A stretch of 28,999 nt of DNA from NCBI GenBank assembly GCA_905216025.1, contig CAJMSE010000027.1, positions 1 through 28,999 of the forward strand, written 5' to 3'. The notes under the pieces were generated by a model. The model was not told where the DNA came from and did not search any database. It was given only the letters and a program-made list of their open reading frames with translations. A program made the translations under genes and the position numbers. Below, one piece after another: positions 6,012-13,192 of the stretch. This stretch comes from an uncultured bacterium (GTDB lineage Bacteria > Bacteroidota > Bacteroidia > Bacteroidales > Bacteroidaceae). The stretch's first letter is position 1; each line of letters begins with the position of its first letter.

Positions 6012-7442
6012 ATGAAAAAAGAAATAAATATGCGCAAGCAATGGATGAAGTTTATCGTCGTCCTTCTGCTCTACCTGCTCTTCATCTACTGGCTGGAGAG
6101 CTGGCTCGGACTGATAGTCGTACCTTTCATATACGACGTGTACATATCGAAGAAGATAAACTGGCAGTGGTGGAAAGACTCGCCCTCGGCCGAGGTGCGG
6201 TTCATCATGTCGTGGGTAGACGCCATCGTCTTCGCCCTCGTCGCCGTATATTTCATCAACCTCTTCTTCTTCCAGAACTACGTCATACCGTCGAGCTCGC
6301 TCGAGAAGTCGCTCCTCACGGGCGACTACCTCTTCGTCAGCAAGGTGAGCTACGGGCCGCGCGTGCCGCAGACGCCCCTCACCATGCCCCTCACGCAGCA
6401 CACGCTGCCCGTGCTCGAGTGCAAGTCGTACATAGAGTGGCCGCAGTGGGAGTACCGCCGCGCCAAGGGCCTCGGTAAGGTGGAGCTCAACGACATCGTC
6501 GTGTTCAACTACCCGGCGGGCGACACGCTCTGCTCCGCACCGCAGTATCAGGCTATGGACTACTACCTGATGTGCTACGGGCTGGGCTACCAGATAGTGC
6601 CGCAGCCCGCAGTGAGCCCCGACTCCATGACGGCAGCCCGCCGCCTGGAATATTTCGACGGCGTATATGCCGCCGGCCGCGACTACATACGCCGTAACCC
6701 CGCCGAGTACGGCGAGGTCATCACGCGCCCCGCCGACCGCCGCGAGAACTACGTCAAGCGCTGCGTGGGACTGCCCGGACAGACGCTTCAGATAAAGAAC
6801 CGCATCGTATATCTCGACGGAAAGGCAAACAAGGAGCCCGACAACGTGCAGTATACATACTACGTGAAGCTGCGCCGCGCCATACCCGACGAGCTGATGG
6901 AGGAGCTCGGCATTTCCATGGAAGACCTCCGCAGCCTGAACACCGCCGGCTACATGCCGCTGACGAAGCGCGCCGTGAGCGCCCTCTCGCAGCATAAGGA
7001 CATCGTGGAGAGCATCGAGCTGAACACCGAGGCAAGCGACACGGACACATATCCGCTCAACGGAAACATGCACTGGACGCGCGACAACTACGGCCCCGTG
7101 TGGATTCCGGCCAAAGGAAAGAGCATCGCCCTCACGCTCGACAACATCGCAATATATGAGCGCCCGATACGCGTCTACGAGGGGAACGACCTCGAGATAC
7201 GCGACGGCCGCATCCTCATCAACGGCAAGGAGGCGCAGAGCTACACCTTCAGGATGGACTACTACTGGATGATGGGCGACAACCGCCACAACTCCGCCGA
7301 CTCGCGCTACTGGGGATTCGTGCCCGAAGACCATATCGTGGGCAAGCCGATATTCATCTGGTGGTCGTCAGACCCCGACCGCGGAGGTATCGGCGGCATC
7401 CGGTGGAGCAGGCTCTTCAACTTTGTGGATAACATAAAATAG
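6012..7442 (+). CDS. lepB: Signal peptidase I (S26), long Bacteroidales form
   Basis: Encodes 476 residues of inner-membrane serine protease that removes signal peptides from exported proteins. Hydrophobic segments at about residues 14-40 and 65-88 anchor it. The catalytic serine lies in NYVIPSSSLEKSLLTGD (Ser96 of the SxSM-like motif), and the catalytic lysine is Lys249 in NYVKRCVGLPGQ. The conserved box E is MMGDNRHNSADSRYWGFVPE near the C-terminus, followed by VGKPIFIWWS. The approximately 150-200-residue insertion between the Ser and Lys motifs is usual in Bacteroidales LepB. The ATG at 6012 is taken; an in-frame ATG at 6030 is also possible. The next gene is a degenerate paralogue, so this copy is the likely active enzyme of the pair. 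Confidence 0.93.
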   Translation: MKKEINMRKQWMKFIVVLLLYLLFIYWLESWLGLIVVPFIYDVYISKKINWQWWKDSPSAEVRFIMSWVDAIVFALVAVYFINLFFFQNYVIPSSSLEKSLLTGDYLFVSKVSYGPRVPQTPLTMPLTQHTLPVLECKSYIEWPQWEYRRAKGLGKVELNDIVVFNYPAGDTLCSAPQYQAMDYYLMCYGLGYQIVPQPAVSPDSMTAARRLEYFDGVYAAGRDYIRRNPAEYGEVITRPADRRENYVKRCVGLPGQTLQIKNRIVYLDGKANKEPDNVQYTYYVKLRRAIPDELMEELGISMEDLRSLNTAGYMPLTKRAVSALSQHKDIVESIELNTEASDTDTYPLNGNMHWTRDNYGPVWIPAKGKSIALTLDNIAIYERPIRVYEGNDLEIRDGRILINGKEAQSYTFRMDYYWMMGDNRHNSADSRYWGFVPEDHIVGKPIFIWWSSDPDRGGIGGIRWSRLFNFVDNIK

Positions 7443-7451
7443 CCATGATAG

Positions 7452-7499
7452 CTATGGTAGCTGTCATGGCTACCATAGTCTCAGCCCCCTGAAGCCCCG
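7452..7499. repeat. ATAGC-word hairpin and element fragment between lepB and its paralogue
   Basis: CTATGGTAGC (7452-7461) and GCTACCATAG (7469-7478) form a perfect 10-bp stem with a seven-base loop. Related ATAGC words recur after the next gene (8041-8090). Bases 7489-7499 (CCTGAAGCCCC) are a fragment of the dispersed element directly before the next ATG. Confidence 0.65.
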
Positions 7500-8042
7500 A
7501 TGAAAGCAGCCTTGAAGACCATACTCGCCTTTGCTGTGGCGGCATTGCTGATGCTCGCCTTCAGGAGTCTGGCCTTCACGGTATACACCGTCGGGGGCTA
7601 CGGCCTCGCCCCGGAGCTGACCAAGGGCGACCGCGTGCTCGTCAACCGGTGGAGCTACGGGCTCAGAACGGGCGCCGGCGGCGGACTCTTCGGCTACGGG
7701 CGGCTCTGCCGCCGCATGCCCGTGCGCGGCGACCTCGTAGCCTTCGACAGTCCGTCAGACTCCATTCCCGGCGTGCTCGTATGCCGGTGCACGGCCCTGC
7801 CGGGCGATACCGTGCGCACGGCAGGCGGCGTGATGGTGGTGCCGGGCAAGGTGATATGCGCCGACGAAGACTGCTACTGGATGGAAGCGGTGGGCGAGGG
7901 CAACGCCACGGACAGCCGCGTGCTCGGCCCCGTGCCCGAACGATATATCATCGGTCGCGTCAGCATGGTGATATACAGCCACGACGACGCCCTGCCGGTA
8001 TACGAAGGATATTCCGCCGACAGGCTCTTTATGATGAAATAG
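7500..8042 (+). CDS. Signal-peptidase-like (S26) protein lacking the catalytic Ser and Lys
   Basis: Encodes 180 residues with one N-terminal membrane segment (about residues 5-26). The S26 fold is recognisable: FTVYTVGGYGLAPELTKGDR aligns with the usual SGxSMxPTLxxGD, RWSYGLRT is the same as in LepB, ALPGDTVRT matches the box after the catalytic lysine, and NATDSRVLGPVPERYIIG matches box E. The catalytic serine position is Gly35 (GLAPEL instead of SMxPTL). The lysine position of KRxxGLPGD is Cys95 (CRCTALPGD). Box E lacks GDNRxxS. By sequence this is a probable pseudoenzyme, perhaps a partner or regulator of LepB or a pre-protein binder. The gene is intact with no frameshift, so it appears maintained. 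It lies 57 bases after lepB and 74 before wbqC-like, probably co-transcribed. Confidence 0.85.
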   Translation: MKAALKTILAFAVAALLMLAFRSLAFTVYTVGGYGLAPELTKGDRVLVNRWSYGLRTGAGGGLFGYGRLCRRMPVRGDLVAFDSPSDSIPGVLVCRCTALPGDTVRTAGGVMVVPGKVICADEDCYWMEAVGEGNATDSRVLGPVPERYIIGRVSMVIYSHDDALPVYEGYSADRLFMMK

Positions 8043-8116
8043 CCGGCTATTGTAGATAAAATAGCTGCCATAGCTATAACATAAGATAGCCCCTATAATA
8101 TAATAAGGTGTAGACG

Positions 8117-8725
8117 ATGACTCAGGCATTGCTTTCAACGACATATTTCGGACCGGTGCAGTGGTATCAGAAGCTGGCCCGCTACGACCGCATACTTATC
8201 GAGCGCCACGACAGCTACTGCAAGCAGACCTACCGCAACCGCTGCGTCATAGCCACGGCGAACGGCCCGCAGGTGCTGACGGTGCCGGTGGAGCGCGGCT
8301 CGGACGCCATGCGCGTCAGCCCGCACGCCAACTGGCCGCGCGTGCACTGGCATGCGCTGATGACCGCCTACGGCGATTCACCCTTCTTCGACTACTATGC
8401 CGACGACCTGCGCCCGTTCTTCAGCGATGAGCCCGTGCCGCTGCACGACTTCAACATGGCCATCTGCCGCAAGATGTGCGAGCTGCTCGACATCCATCCC
8501 GATATCCGATATACGGACAGCTACGTGCGCGACGCCTCCGCGTTAGGCGCCACAGACGACTTCCGCGACGTCATACACCCGAAGCGCCCCCTGCCCGACA
8601 GCACTTTCTCGCCGCGCCGCTACTATCAGGTATATGAGCGCCGCCACGGCTTCATGCCCAATCTGAGCATCCTCGATTTGCTCTTCAACATGGGGCCGGA
8701 GAGTATTTTTTTTCTAATATCCTGA
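8117..8725 (+). CDS. WbqC-like family protein
   Basis: Encodes 202 residues matching the WbqC-like family: TTYFGPVQWYQKLARYD at the start, then ERHDSYCKQTYRNRC, a PVERGSD segment, WPRVHWHALMTAYGDSPFF and YYADDLRPFF. Family members occur in O-antigen and glycan loci and beside lepB in Bacteroidales. Their biochemical role is not established, though an amino-sugar or acyl-transfer role has been suggested from context. There is no signal peptide, so it is probably cytoplasmic. It probably ends the dapB-lepB-S26-wbqC cluster; the next gene has its own promoter. Confidence 0.85.
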   Translation: MTQALLSTTYFGPVQWYQKLARYDRILIERHDSYCKQTYRNRCVIATANGPQVLTVPVERGSDAMRVSPHANWPRVHWHALMTAYGDSPFFDYYADDLRPFFSDEPVPLHDFNMAICRKMCELLDIHPDIRYTDSYVRDASALGATDDFRDVIHPKRPLPDSTFSPRRYYQVYERRHGFMPNLSILDLLFNMGPESIFFLIS

Positions 8726-8742
8726 TTTTTAACGTTTAATTC

Positions 8743-8773
8743 TTTGCTGCTGTAAATATTATTTATACCTTTG
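8743..8773 (+). promoter_or_regulatory. Bacteroidetes promoter: TTTG (8743-8746), 19 bp, TACCTTTG (8766-8773)
   Basis: Both the -33 TTTG and -7 TAnnTTTG boxes are present with the usual 19-base spacing. The expected start is about 8780, leaving a leader of about 50 bases before the ATG at 8829. It indicates that the LruC gene is transcribed independently of wbqC-like. Confidence 0.8.
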
Positions 8774-8828
8774 CAGCATACAGTGATTCATGACTACGTG
8801 AATAACAAGATATTAAAACGATAACATT

Positions 8829-11051
8829 ATGATTAGTTTCAACAAATCCTACCTGTTCGCTGTAGCGGCAGGCGCGGCTCTCCTTTCCTCATGTTCAAAG
8901 GAGATGGACTTCTCAGACCCCAATGCAAACATAAAGGCATACGAGAAAAACTGGGGTGACAAGTTCGGTGAAATCGACCCGAACCAGAACTGGAACATGG
9001 CAACAAGCAAGCAGGCTGTTATCTCCATTACGGAGGACGCTCTTGCAAAGTATACCTTCCAGCTGTTTTCTGCTAATCCTCTTTATGATGCAAGTGCAAG
9101 ATTGCTGGCAAACTACAATGTAGAGACAGACGCTCAAGGCAAGGCAAGCGTATCATTTGACTTTGACGTTCTGACATCTGCGACTCAGGTTTATGCAGTG
9201 CGCATAGATGCTGTAAACCGTCGCGTGGTGAAAGCTGCTGATATTACAGCTGATGGTGTCAATGTTAATTTTGGTATCGCAACTAATATAACTAATGCAG
9301 CCAAGGCAGTGACAAGAGGAGACTTCGATGGTAAGATTACATCGCACGACTTGCCCACAATGGCATGCCCGTATACACTTGCAGAGGTGAACAACATGAT
9401 TGCCAATGCGTATGATTTGAAAGATGGATTGAACTATCCTAATCCTTATAATCCGACAGCAGATGATATGTATATCAATAGTATCGCTGATTATGAAGGA
9501 GGAAACGGTGGATTGAATAAAGTTATAAAAGATAGAAACAGCAAGGGTGCCAATTATATTCTAAATACTGTAAAAATTACGACTACGATGACTCCGGAGC
9601 TAAATCTGGAAGCAGAATATGGTTGTGAGGCAGGTAAGAATAAGATTATTATTGCCGATGGAGGTGTTTATACACCGAAAGAGCGTTGGAGTGGTGTTGA
9701 TATCATCGTTGCCAACGGCGGTACGCTTGATTTGACAGCACAGCCTATTTATATAGGGGAGAACAGCCGTCTGATAGTTATGCCTGGTGGTAAAGTTATA
9801 GATAACAGCACCAATAAGAACCAATATAGTTATAGTATTAATTTCCAAGGTATAGGTATTTATAATGCAGGAACAATGAACGTTCCGGTTATGAATCTTA
9901 ACAATGGAACGGGAGGCATTTCAGCACTTTATAATGCCGATGGAGGTGTAATTAATTCAGATATAATTGTTTTCAACAATTCAAATACAGCTATAACCAA
10001 CTATGGTAAGATTGTAACCAATCAGATTACAGGTAATGGTAATCAGGGTACAGTTAACAACGGATGTAACCTTATTGTAAAAGACATGTTCAAGGTATGT
10101 AACCTTAACCTTGCAGCTAACAGCGAGTTAAGATGCAAGGAACTTAACTTCCAAGGTTACGTGACATTGAGAGAGAACTCTATTTTGCGTTGCGATGAGT
10201 TCTATGCAAACCTGACTGATATAAGCTATGTAGGAAAGGCAGAGCAGGCCGCGATTATTTCTACTGACAATGTGAAATATATCAATGTTGGTGCCGGCGG
10301 TTTTGCTATGTCCGGACGTATTTATTTCGAGACCAATACAATTGGAGTTGGCGGACAAGTAAATGTAGATGATGCTACCAATGTGTTAAATGAGCAGTCT
10401 AAGAATATTCTCGGTATGTCAAAGGTTGGAGAGGCAAACTATTCCATCCCTACCGGTGATTGTACTGGTCAAGGAAACAAGCCGACGACCGATCCCGATC
10501 CTGTTCCCGAGCCCGAGGCACAGTCATGGGTCATTGCATGCGAGGATCTTGGCGATGCAGGTGACATCGACTTCAACGACGTGGTGTTCAGCGTAAGCCA
10601 TGTGAGCGGCACTAACACAGCCACGATTACCCCGCTCGCTGCCGGTGGTAATCTTCCCTCTACGGTGAAGTATAACGGGCAGCCCGTTGCAGACAACGCA
10701 GAGATACACCATCTCCTGCAGCCCAACGTCTCTGCAGGCGACAACGGTACATATCCGCTGCTTACGAACGTTCCCGCAGGCGACCCGCTGACAATCGTTG
10801 TGGACGAGAACTTCAGCATGACAAACCATAAGTTCAGCATCACCGTCGAGGGTAACGGCGACTCCCGCTCCATCACCATGGGCAACGAGACCGGCAAGGC
10901 CCCGATGATGCTCTGCCTGCCCGGTGCATGGGCCTGGCCGAAGGAGCACACGCAGATATACGAAGCCTACCCGATGTTCAGAAGCTGGGTTAAGGACAGC
11001 AACGATAACGAGTGGTACAAGAACTACGTTGAAGATAAAGTAGTGAAATAA
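8829..11051 (+). CDS. LruC-domain (DUF4842) lipoprotein with beta-helix-like middle
   Basis: Encodes 740 residues. The lipoprotein signal ends at Cys22 (GAALLSSC). Residues about 46-57 (FGEIDPNQNWNM) match the IDPxxxW motif of the other two LruC proteins in this window. Residues about 250-530 are Gly/Asn/Ile-rich short-period sequence (NGGTLDLTAQPIYIGENS, NNGTGGISALYNADGG), suggesting a right-handed parallel beta-helix. A Pro/Asp/Glu linker (DPDPVPEPE) leads to the LruC domain at about 566 (ACEDLGDAGDIDFNDVVF), which continues to the end with a YPMFRSWV...WYKNYVEDKVVK tail. Likely location: outer membrane, surface-exposed. Function unknown. The middle is visibly more AT-rich than the domain ends, suggesting an exchanged passenger segment. 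Confidence 0.85.
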   Translation: MISFNKSYLFAVAAGAALLSSCSKEMDFSDPNANIKAYEKNWGDKFGEIDPNQNWNMATSKQAVISITEDALAKYTFQLFSANPLYDASARLLANYNVETDAQGKASVSFDFDVLTSATQVYAVRIDAVNRRVVKAADITADGVNVNFGIATNITNAAKAVTRGDFDGKITSHDLPTMACPYTLAEVNNMIANAYDLKDGLNYPNPYNPTADDMYINSIADYEGGNGGLNKVIKDRNSKGANYILNTVKITTTMTPELNLEAEYGCEAGKNKIIIADGGVYTPKERWSGVDIIVANGGTLDLTAQPIYIGENSRLIVMPGGKVIDNSTNKNQYSYSINFQGIGIYNAGTMNVPVMNLNNGTGGISALYNADGGVINSDIIVFNNSNTAITNYGKIVTNQITGNGNQGTVNNGCNLIVKDMFKVCNLNLAANSELRCKELNFQGYVTLRENSILRCDEFYANLTDISYVGKAEQAAIISTDNVKYINVGAGGFAMSGRIYFETNTIGVGGQVNVDDATNVLNEQSKNILGMSKVGEANYSIPTGDCTGQGNKPTTDPDPVPEPEAQSWVIACEDLGDAGDIDFNDVVFSVSHVSGTNTATITPLAAGGNLPSTVKYNGQPVADNAEIHHLLQPNVSAGDNGTYPLLTNVPAGDPLTIVVDENFSMTNHKFSITVEGNGDSRSITMGNETGKAPMMLCLPGAWAWPKEHTQIYEAYPMFRSWVKDSNDNEWYKNYVEDKVVK

Positions 11052-11072
11052 CATTATGTGATTGATAAAGAT

Positions 11073-11108
11073 AATCCCCGTCTTGCAGGCATGCGCAAGG
11101 CGGGGATT
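11073..11108 (+). terminator. Hairpin terminator after the first LruC gene
   Basis: A 14-bp stem (AATCCCCGTCTTGC with GCAAGGCGGGGATT, one G-T pair) with an eight-base loop begins 21 bases after the stop. The U-tract after it is weak (TGTGTTG). A copy of the dispersed element follows immediately. Confidence 0.6.
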
Positions 11109-11112
11109 TGTG

Positions 11113-11147
11113 TTGAAGCCCCTCCCAACCTCTCCAAAGGGGAGAAG
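11113..11147. repeat. Dispersed CTCCCC/GGGGAG element
   Basis: TGAAGCCCCTCCCAACCTCT followed by CCAAAGGGGAG is a full forward copy. The remaining space to 11294 holds only a small AGCCC/GGGCT hairpin and AT-rich sequence. Confidence 0.8.
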
Positions 11148-11294
11148 AATGAACGGTGAATTAGCCCTTACGGGCTGCGGACAAATACGAGAATAGGTCC
11201 CTACTCTTAGCTCGTTACCTACGGATTTTTATAATGACCCATGATGAACTGATAGTCTTTTTTGTTTCAGATGATTGTTTCTCAAGGAATTCTA

Positions 11295-11302
11295 TATATT
11301 TG
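11295..11302 (+). promoter_or_regulatory. Bacteroidetes -7 box (TATATTTG)
   Basis: Matches TAnnTTTG, 61 bases before the ATG at 11364. A TTG at 11275-11277 could be the -33 element at 17-base spacing. Confidence 0.55.
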
Positions 11303-11363
11303 CACTTGATATGACGGCAGACCGTTGTGAATATTTGATTGAACAAACAGACAAATTAAGGAT

Positions 11364-11660
11364 ATGGATAAAGAGCAAGCTATAAAACTGGCACAACATT
11401 ATAAGGCAGCACTTGCAAAGCAGTTACCTTTAAAAGCTCTTTACCTTTATGGCTCATACAGTAAAGGCAACCATACGGAGGACAGCGATATAGACATTGC
11501 TGTTGTTGTGGAGCGCATGAGCGACAATTATTTTGACGATACACCTTTATTGTGGAAGCTGAAGCGTAAGATAAGCAATCTTATAGAGCCGGTGTTACTT
11601 ACCGAGGACATGAACAATCCTTTATACGCAGACATCTTAAAGACGGGAATACTGATATAA
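11364..11660 (+). CDS. Minimal nucleotidyltransferase (MNT) domain protein
   Basis: Encodes 98 residues with the pol-beta-type nucleotidyltransferase signature: LYGSYSKGNHTEDSDIDIAV, with Gly30-Ser31 and the metal-binding Asp42 and Asp44. This is the single-domain MNT form that normally pairs with a HEPN protein; in such pairs the MNT protein AMPylates and neutralises the HEPN RNase. No HEPN gene lies on either side: the upstream space is repeats and a promoter, and the downstream gene is a convergent LruC lipoprotein. It may act alone, with a distant partner, or be the remnant of a toxin-antitoxin pair. Base composition is more AT-rich than the core genes, suggesting acquisition. Confidence 0.85.
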   Translation: MDKEQAIKLAQHYKAALAKQLPLKALYLYGSYSKGNHTEDSDIDIAVVVERMSDNYFDDTPLLWKLKRKISNLIEPVLLTEDMNNPLYADILKTGILI

Positions 11661-11691
11661 AGGCATTATCCTTAATTGGGATATACCTTTA
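11659..11691. terminator. Possible bidirectional hairpin between convergent genes
   Basis: AAAGGCATTATCC and GGGATATACCTTT are imperfect inverted copies around TTAATT, spanning the 28-base gap between convergent stops. The stem has bulges, so this is tentative. Confidence 0.4.
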
Positions 11692-13008
11692 ATATGTCAT
11701 GCTTGCCAGCGGGAATCTGTACCAGTCGCGGGCCTTGTTGCGGTCTTGCACCCATTCGGCGAATGAGTGGCCGAATGTCTGGAAGGCGCCGCCGAGCACG
11801 TTTGCGCCCGAATACGAGCCTATGGCCTTGCCCTCCCTTGCGTGCCGCGTGCCTCCGGGGAGGAGCAGTGCCCATGCGAACCTGTCCTTGTATGCGCTCG
11901 TGTCGTAGTCGTAGAGCACCTTGTCGAGTTTGAACGGGAAGGTATGCACCTCCCAGTTGATGCCGTTGTAGCTCTCTACGATGAACGCATCGAGGTTTGC
12001 GGCGCTCACGCTGCGTGCCGTCTGCTCGCTGCTGAACATTATCGTCATCGTGCATGTGCGTGGGCTAATATCCGCTGCGTCGGTCAGCAGCTCCTCCTTC
12101 TTGTTGCCTCCGGCAGCCGTGTTGTCGCGCTTCGTGTTGTAGTACGGGCGGAAAACGCTGCCGTTCATCGCCTTTACCGGGTCCATCGCCCAGTGCGCGT
12201 CGTTGAAGAGGTATATCACGGCCTCGTCCGTCAGCTTGCCGCCGACCTGCATCGACTTGTCTGCTTCTATTATCCCGACGCTTGCCGGTGAGCGTTTCGT
12301 CGCGTCAAACCATTCCCCGTCGGTCTCAATCTTCAGTATTTCGCTTCTCCTTATGCCCTTCAGGCGCAGCGCCGCGGCAATCTGCTTGGTGCTGCCCACG
12401 GCGTCGAGGCTCACCGTGAGCCGCATCTTGTAAGGCTCGTCCTGCACTATCGAGGGCGTGAACGTCATGATGATGTCGTTGTAGTCGAAGTCGTCCGGCT
12501 GCGGGAAGGCATCCTCGAAGCAGTATTGCAGGCTCATCGGCGTCTCTTTCACGTTCAGTCCCGTGCGGCTTCCCTCGCTGTCGCCGCTGCCGATGGATGT
12601 GCTTATGCCATCGGCGGTGATGGCGCGGCGGTATATCGTGGTCTTGCCGTCGCCGTCGGTGAGCGCTATGTATATGCTCTCTGCCGTCGCCTCGACGCTC
12701 AGCGCCGTCTCTATTGTCCTGCCGGCGTACGCCCGTCCCTCGGCCAGTAGCGTCACATTACGGTCTGTCAGCGGGTTTCGGTCGTATATGCGGTATGTCC
12801 CGTTCGCCGCCGTCTCCACCCTGGCCCTTACCGTCGTGGCGGCGATGGTCTGCCAGTCGTGCCCCGGGTCGATGTCCGTCACAGGGAAAGCGGCAGCCAC
12901 CAGCTCCTCGTATTCATCCTTGTCGAAGTAGTCCTTGTCCTTGCACGATGAGGCGCTGAAGGCCGTCAGTGCGGCCGTGAAAAGCAGTGTAGATGATGTC
13001 TTGTGCAT
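11689..13008 (-). CDS. LruC-domain lipoprotein, divergent from the fimbrial operon
   Basis: Encodes 439 residues from the ATG at 13008. An upstream TTG extension to 13035 falls inside the -7 box and is rejected. The lipoprotein signal ends at Cys22 (TAFSASSC). An N-terminal motif VTDIDPGHDWQ at residues 43-53 parallels IDPNQNW and IDPTQDW in the other two LruC proteins. At about residue 162 begins the LruC domain (YCFEDAFPQPDDFDYNDIIM), which continues to FAWALLLPGG and a tail with TFGHSFAEWVQDRNKARDWY. It is the most divergent of the three, lacking the CEDLG cysteine context. Expected to be an outer-membrane surface lipoprotein; function unknown. The shared intergenic region with the fimbrial operon suggests coupled control. 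Confidence 0.82.
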   Translation of the reverse strand: MHKTSSTLLFTAALTAFSASSCKDKDYFDKDEYEELVAAAFPVTDIDPGHDWQTIAATTVRARVETAANGTYRIYDRNPLTDRNVTLLAEGRAYAGRTIETALSVEATAESIYIALTDGDGKTTIYRRAITADGISTSIGSGDSEGSRTGLNVKETPMSLQYCFEDAFPQPDDFDYNDIIMTFTPSIVQDEPYKMRLTVSLDAVGSTKQIAAALRLKGIRRSEILKIETDGEWFDATKRSPASVGIIEADKSMQVGGKLTDEAVIYLFNDAHWAMDPVKAMNGSVFRPYYNTKRDNTAAGGNKKEELLTDAADISPRTCTMTIMFSSEQTARSVSAANLDAFIVESYNGINWEVHTFPFKLDKVLYDYDTSAYKDRFAWALLLPGGTRHAREGKAIGSYSGANVLGGAFQTFGHSFAEWVQDRNKARDWYRFPLASMTY

Positions 13009-13032
13009 TTTTTTATCGTAATTATTAATCTG

Positions 13033-13040
13033 CAAATGTA
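13033..13040 (-). promoter_or_regulatory. Minus-strand -7 box (TACATTTG)
   Basis: The plus strand reads CAAATGTA, so the minus strand carries TAnnTTTG, 25 bases before the lipoprotein ATG. No good -33 box is seen. It faces away from the plus-strand box at 13116-13123. Confidence 0.6.
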
Positions 13041-13115
13041 TTAAAAGAAAGCCAAGGAACGCACTGGTTAATATTATTTAACTGTTTTAAGCGCGCAAGA
13101 AATTGCTTTTTTTTA

Positions 13116-13123
13116 TACTTTTG
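13116..13123 (+). promoter_or_regulatory. Plus-strand -7 box (TACTTTTG) for the fimbrial operon
   Basis: Exact TAnnTTTG, preceded by a run of eight Ts (13107-13114). It lies 69 bases before the ATG at 13193, which supports that ATG, and hence the signal peptide frame, as the true start of the first fimbrial gene. Confidence 0.6.
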
Positions 13124-13192
13124 CCACCGACTTACTACATAACGCTTGATATAAAAGCATTTCGAAAACTATAGATAGGTTACTTTGTTTGT

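Noticed and set aside
5454..7334. Very long minus-strand open frame opposite dapB and lepB
   Set aside because: Antisense shadow of GC-rich codons; His/Val/Ala/Arg-rich product with no recognisable domain, opposite two certain genes.
7500..8042. Second active signal peptidase
   Set aside because: Both the nucleophile serine and general-base lysine positions are substituted (Gly35 and Cys95).
13009..13035. Upstream TTG start for the minus-strand LruC lipoprotein
   Set aside because: It falls inside the minus-strand -7 box and would put nine polar residues before a good lipoprotein signal.
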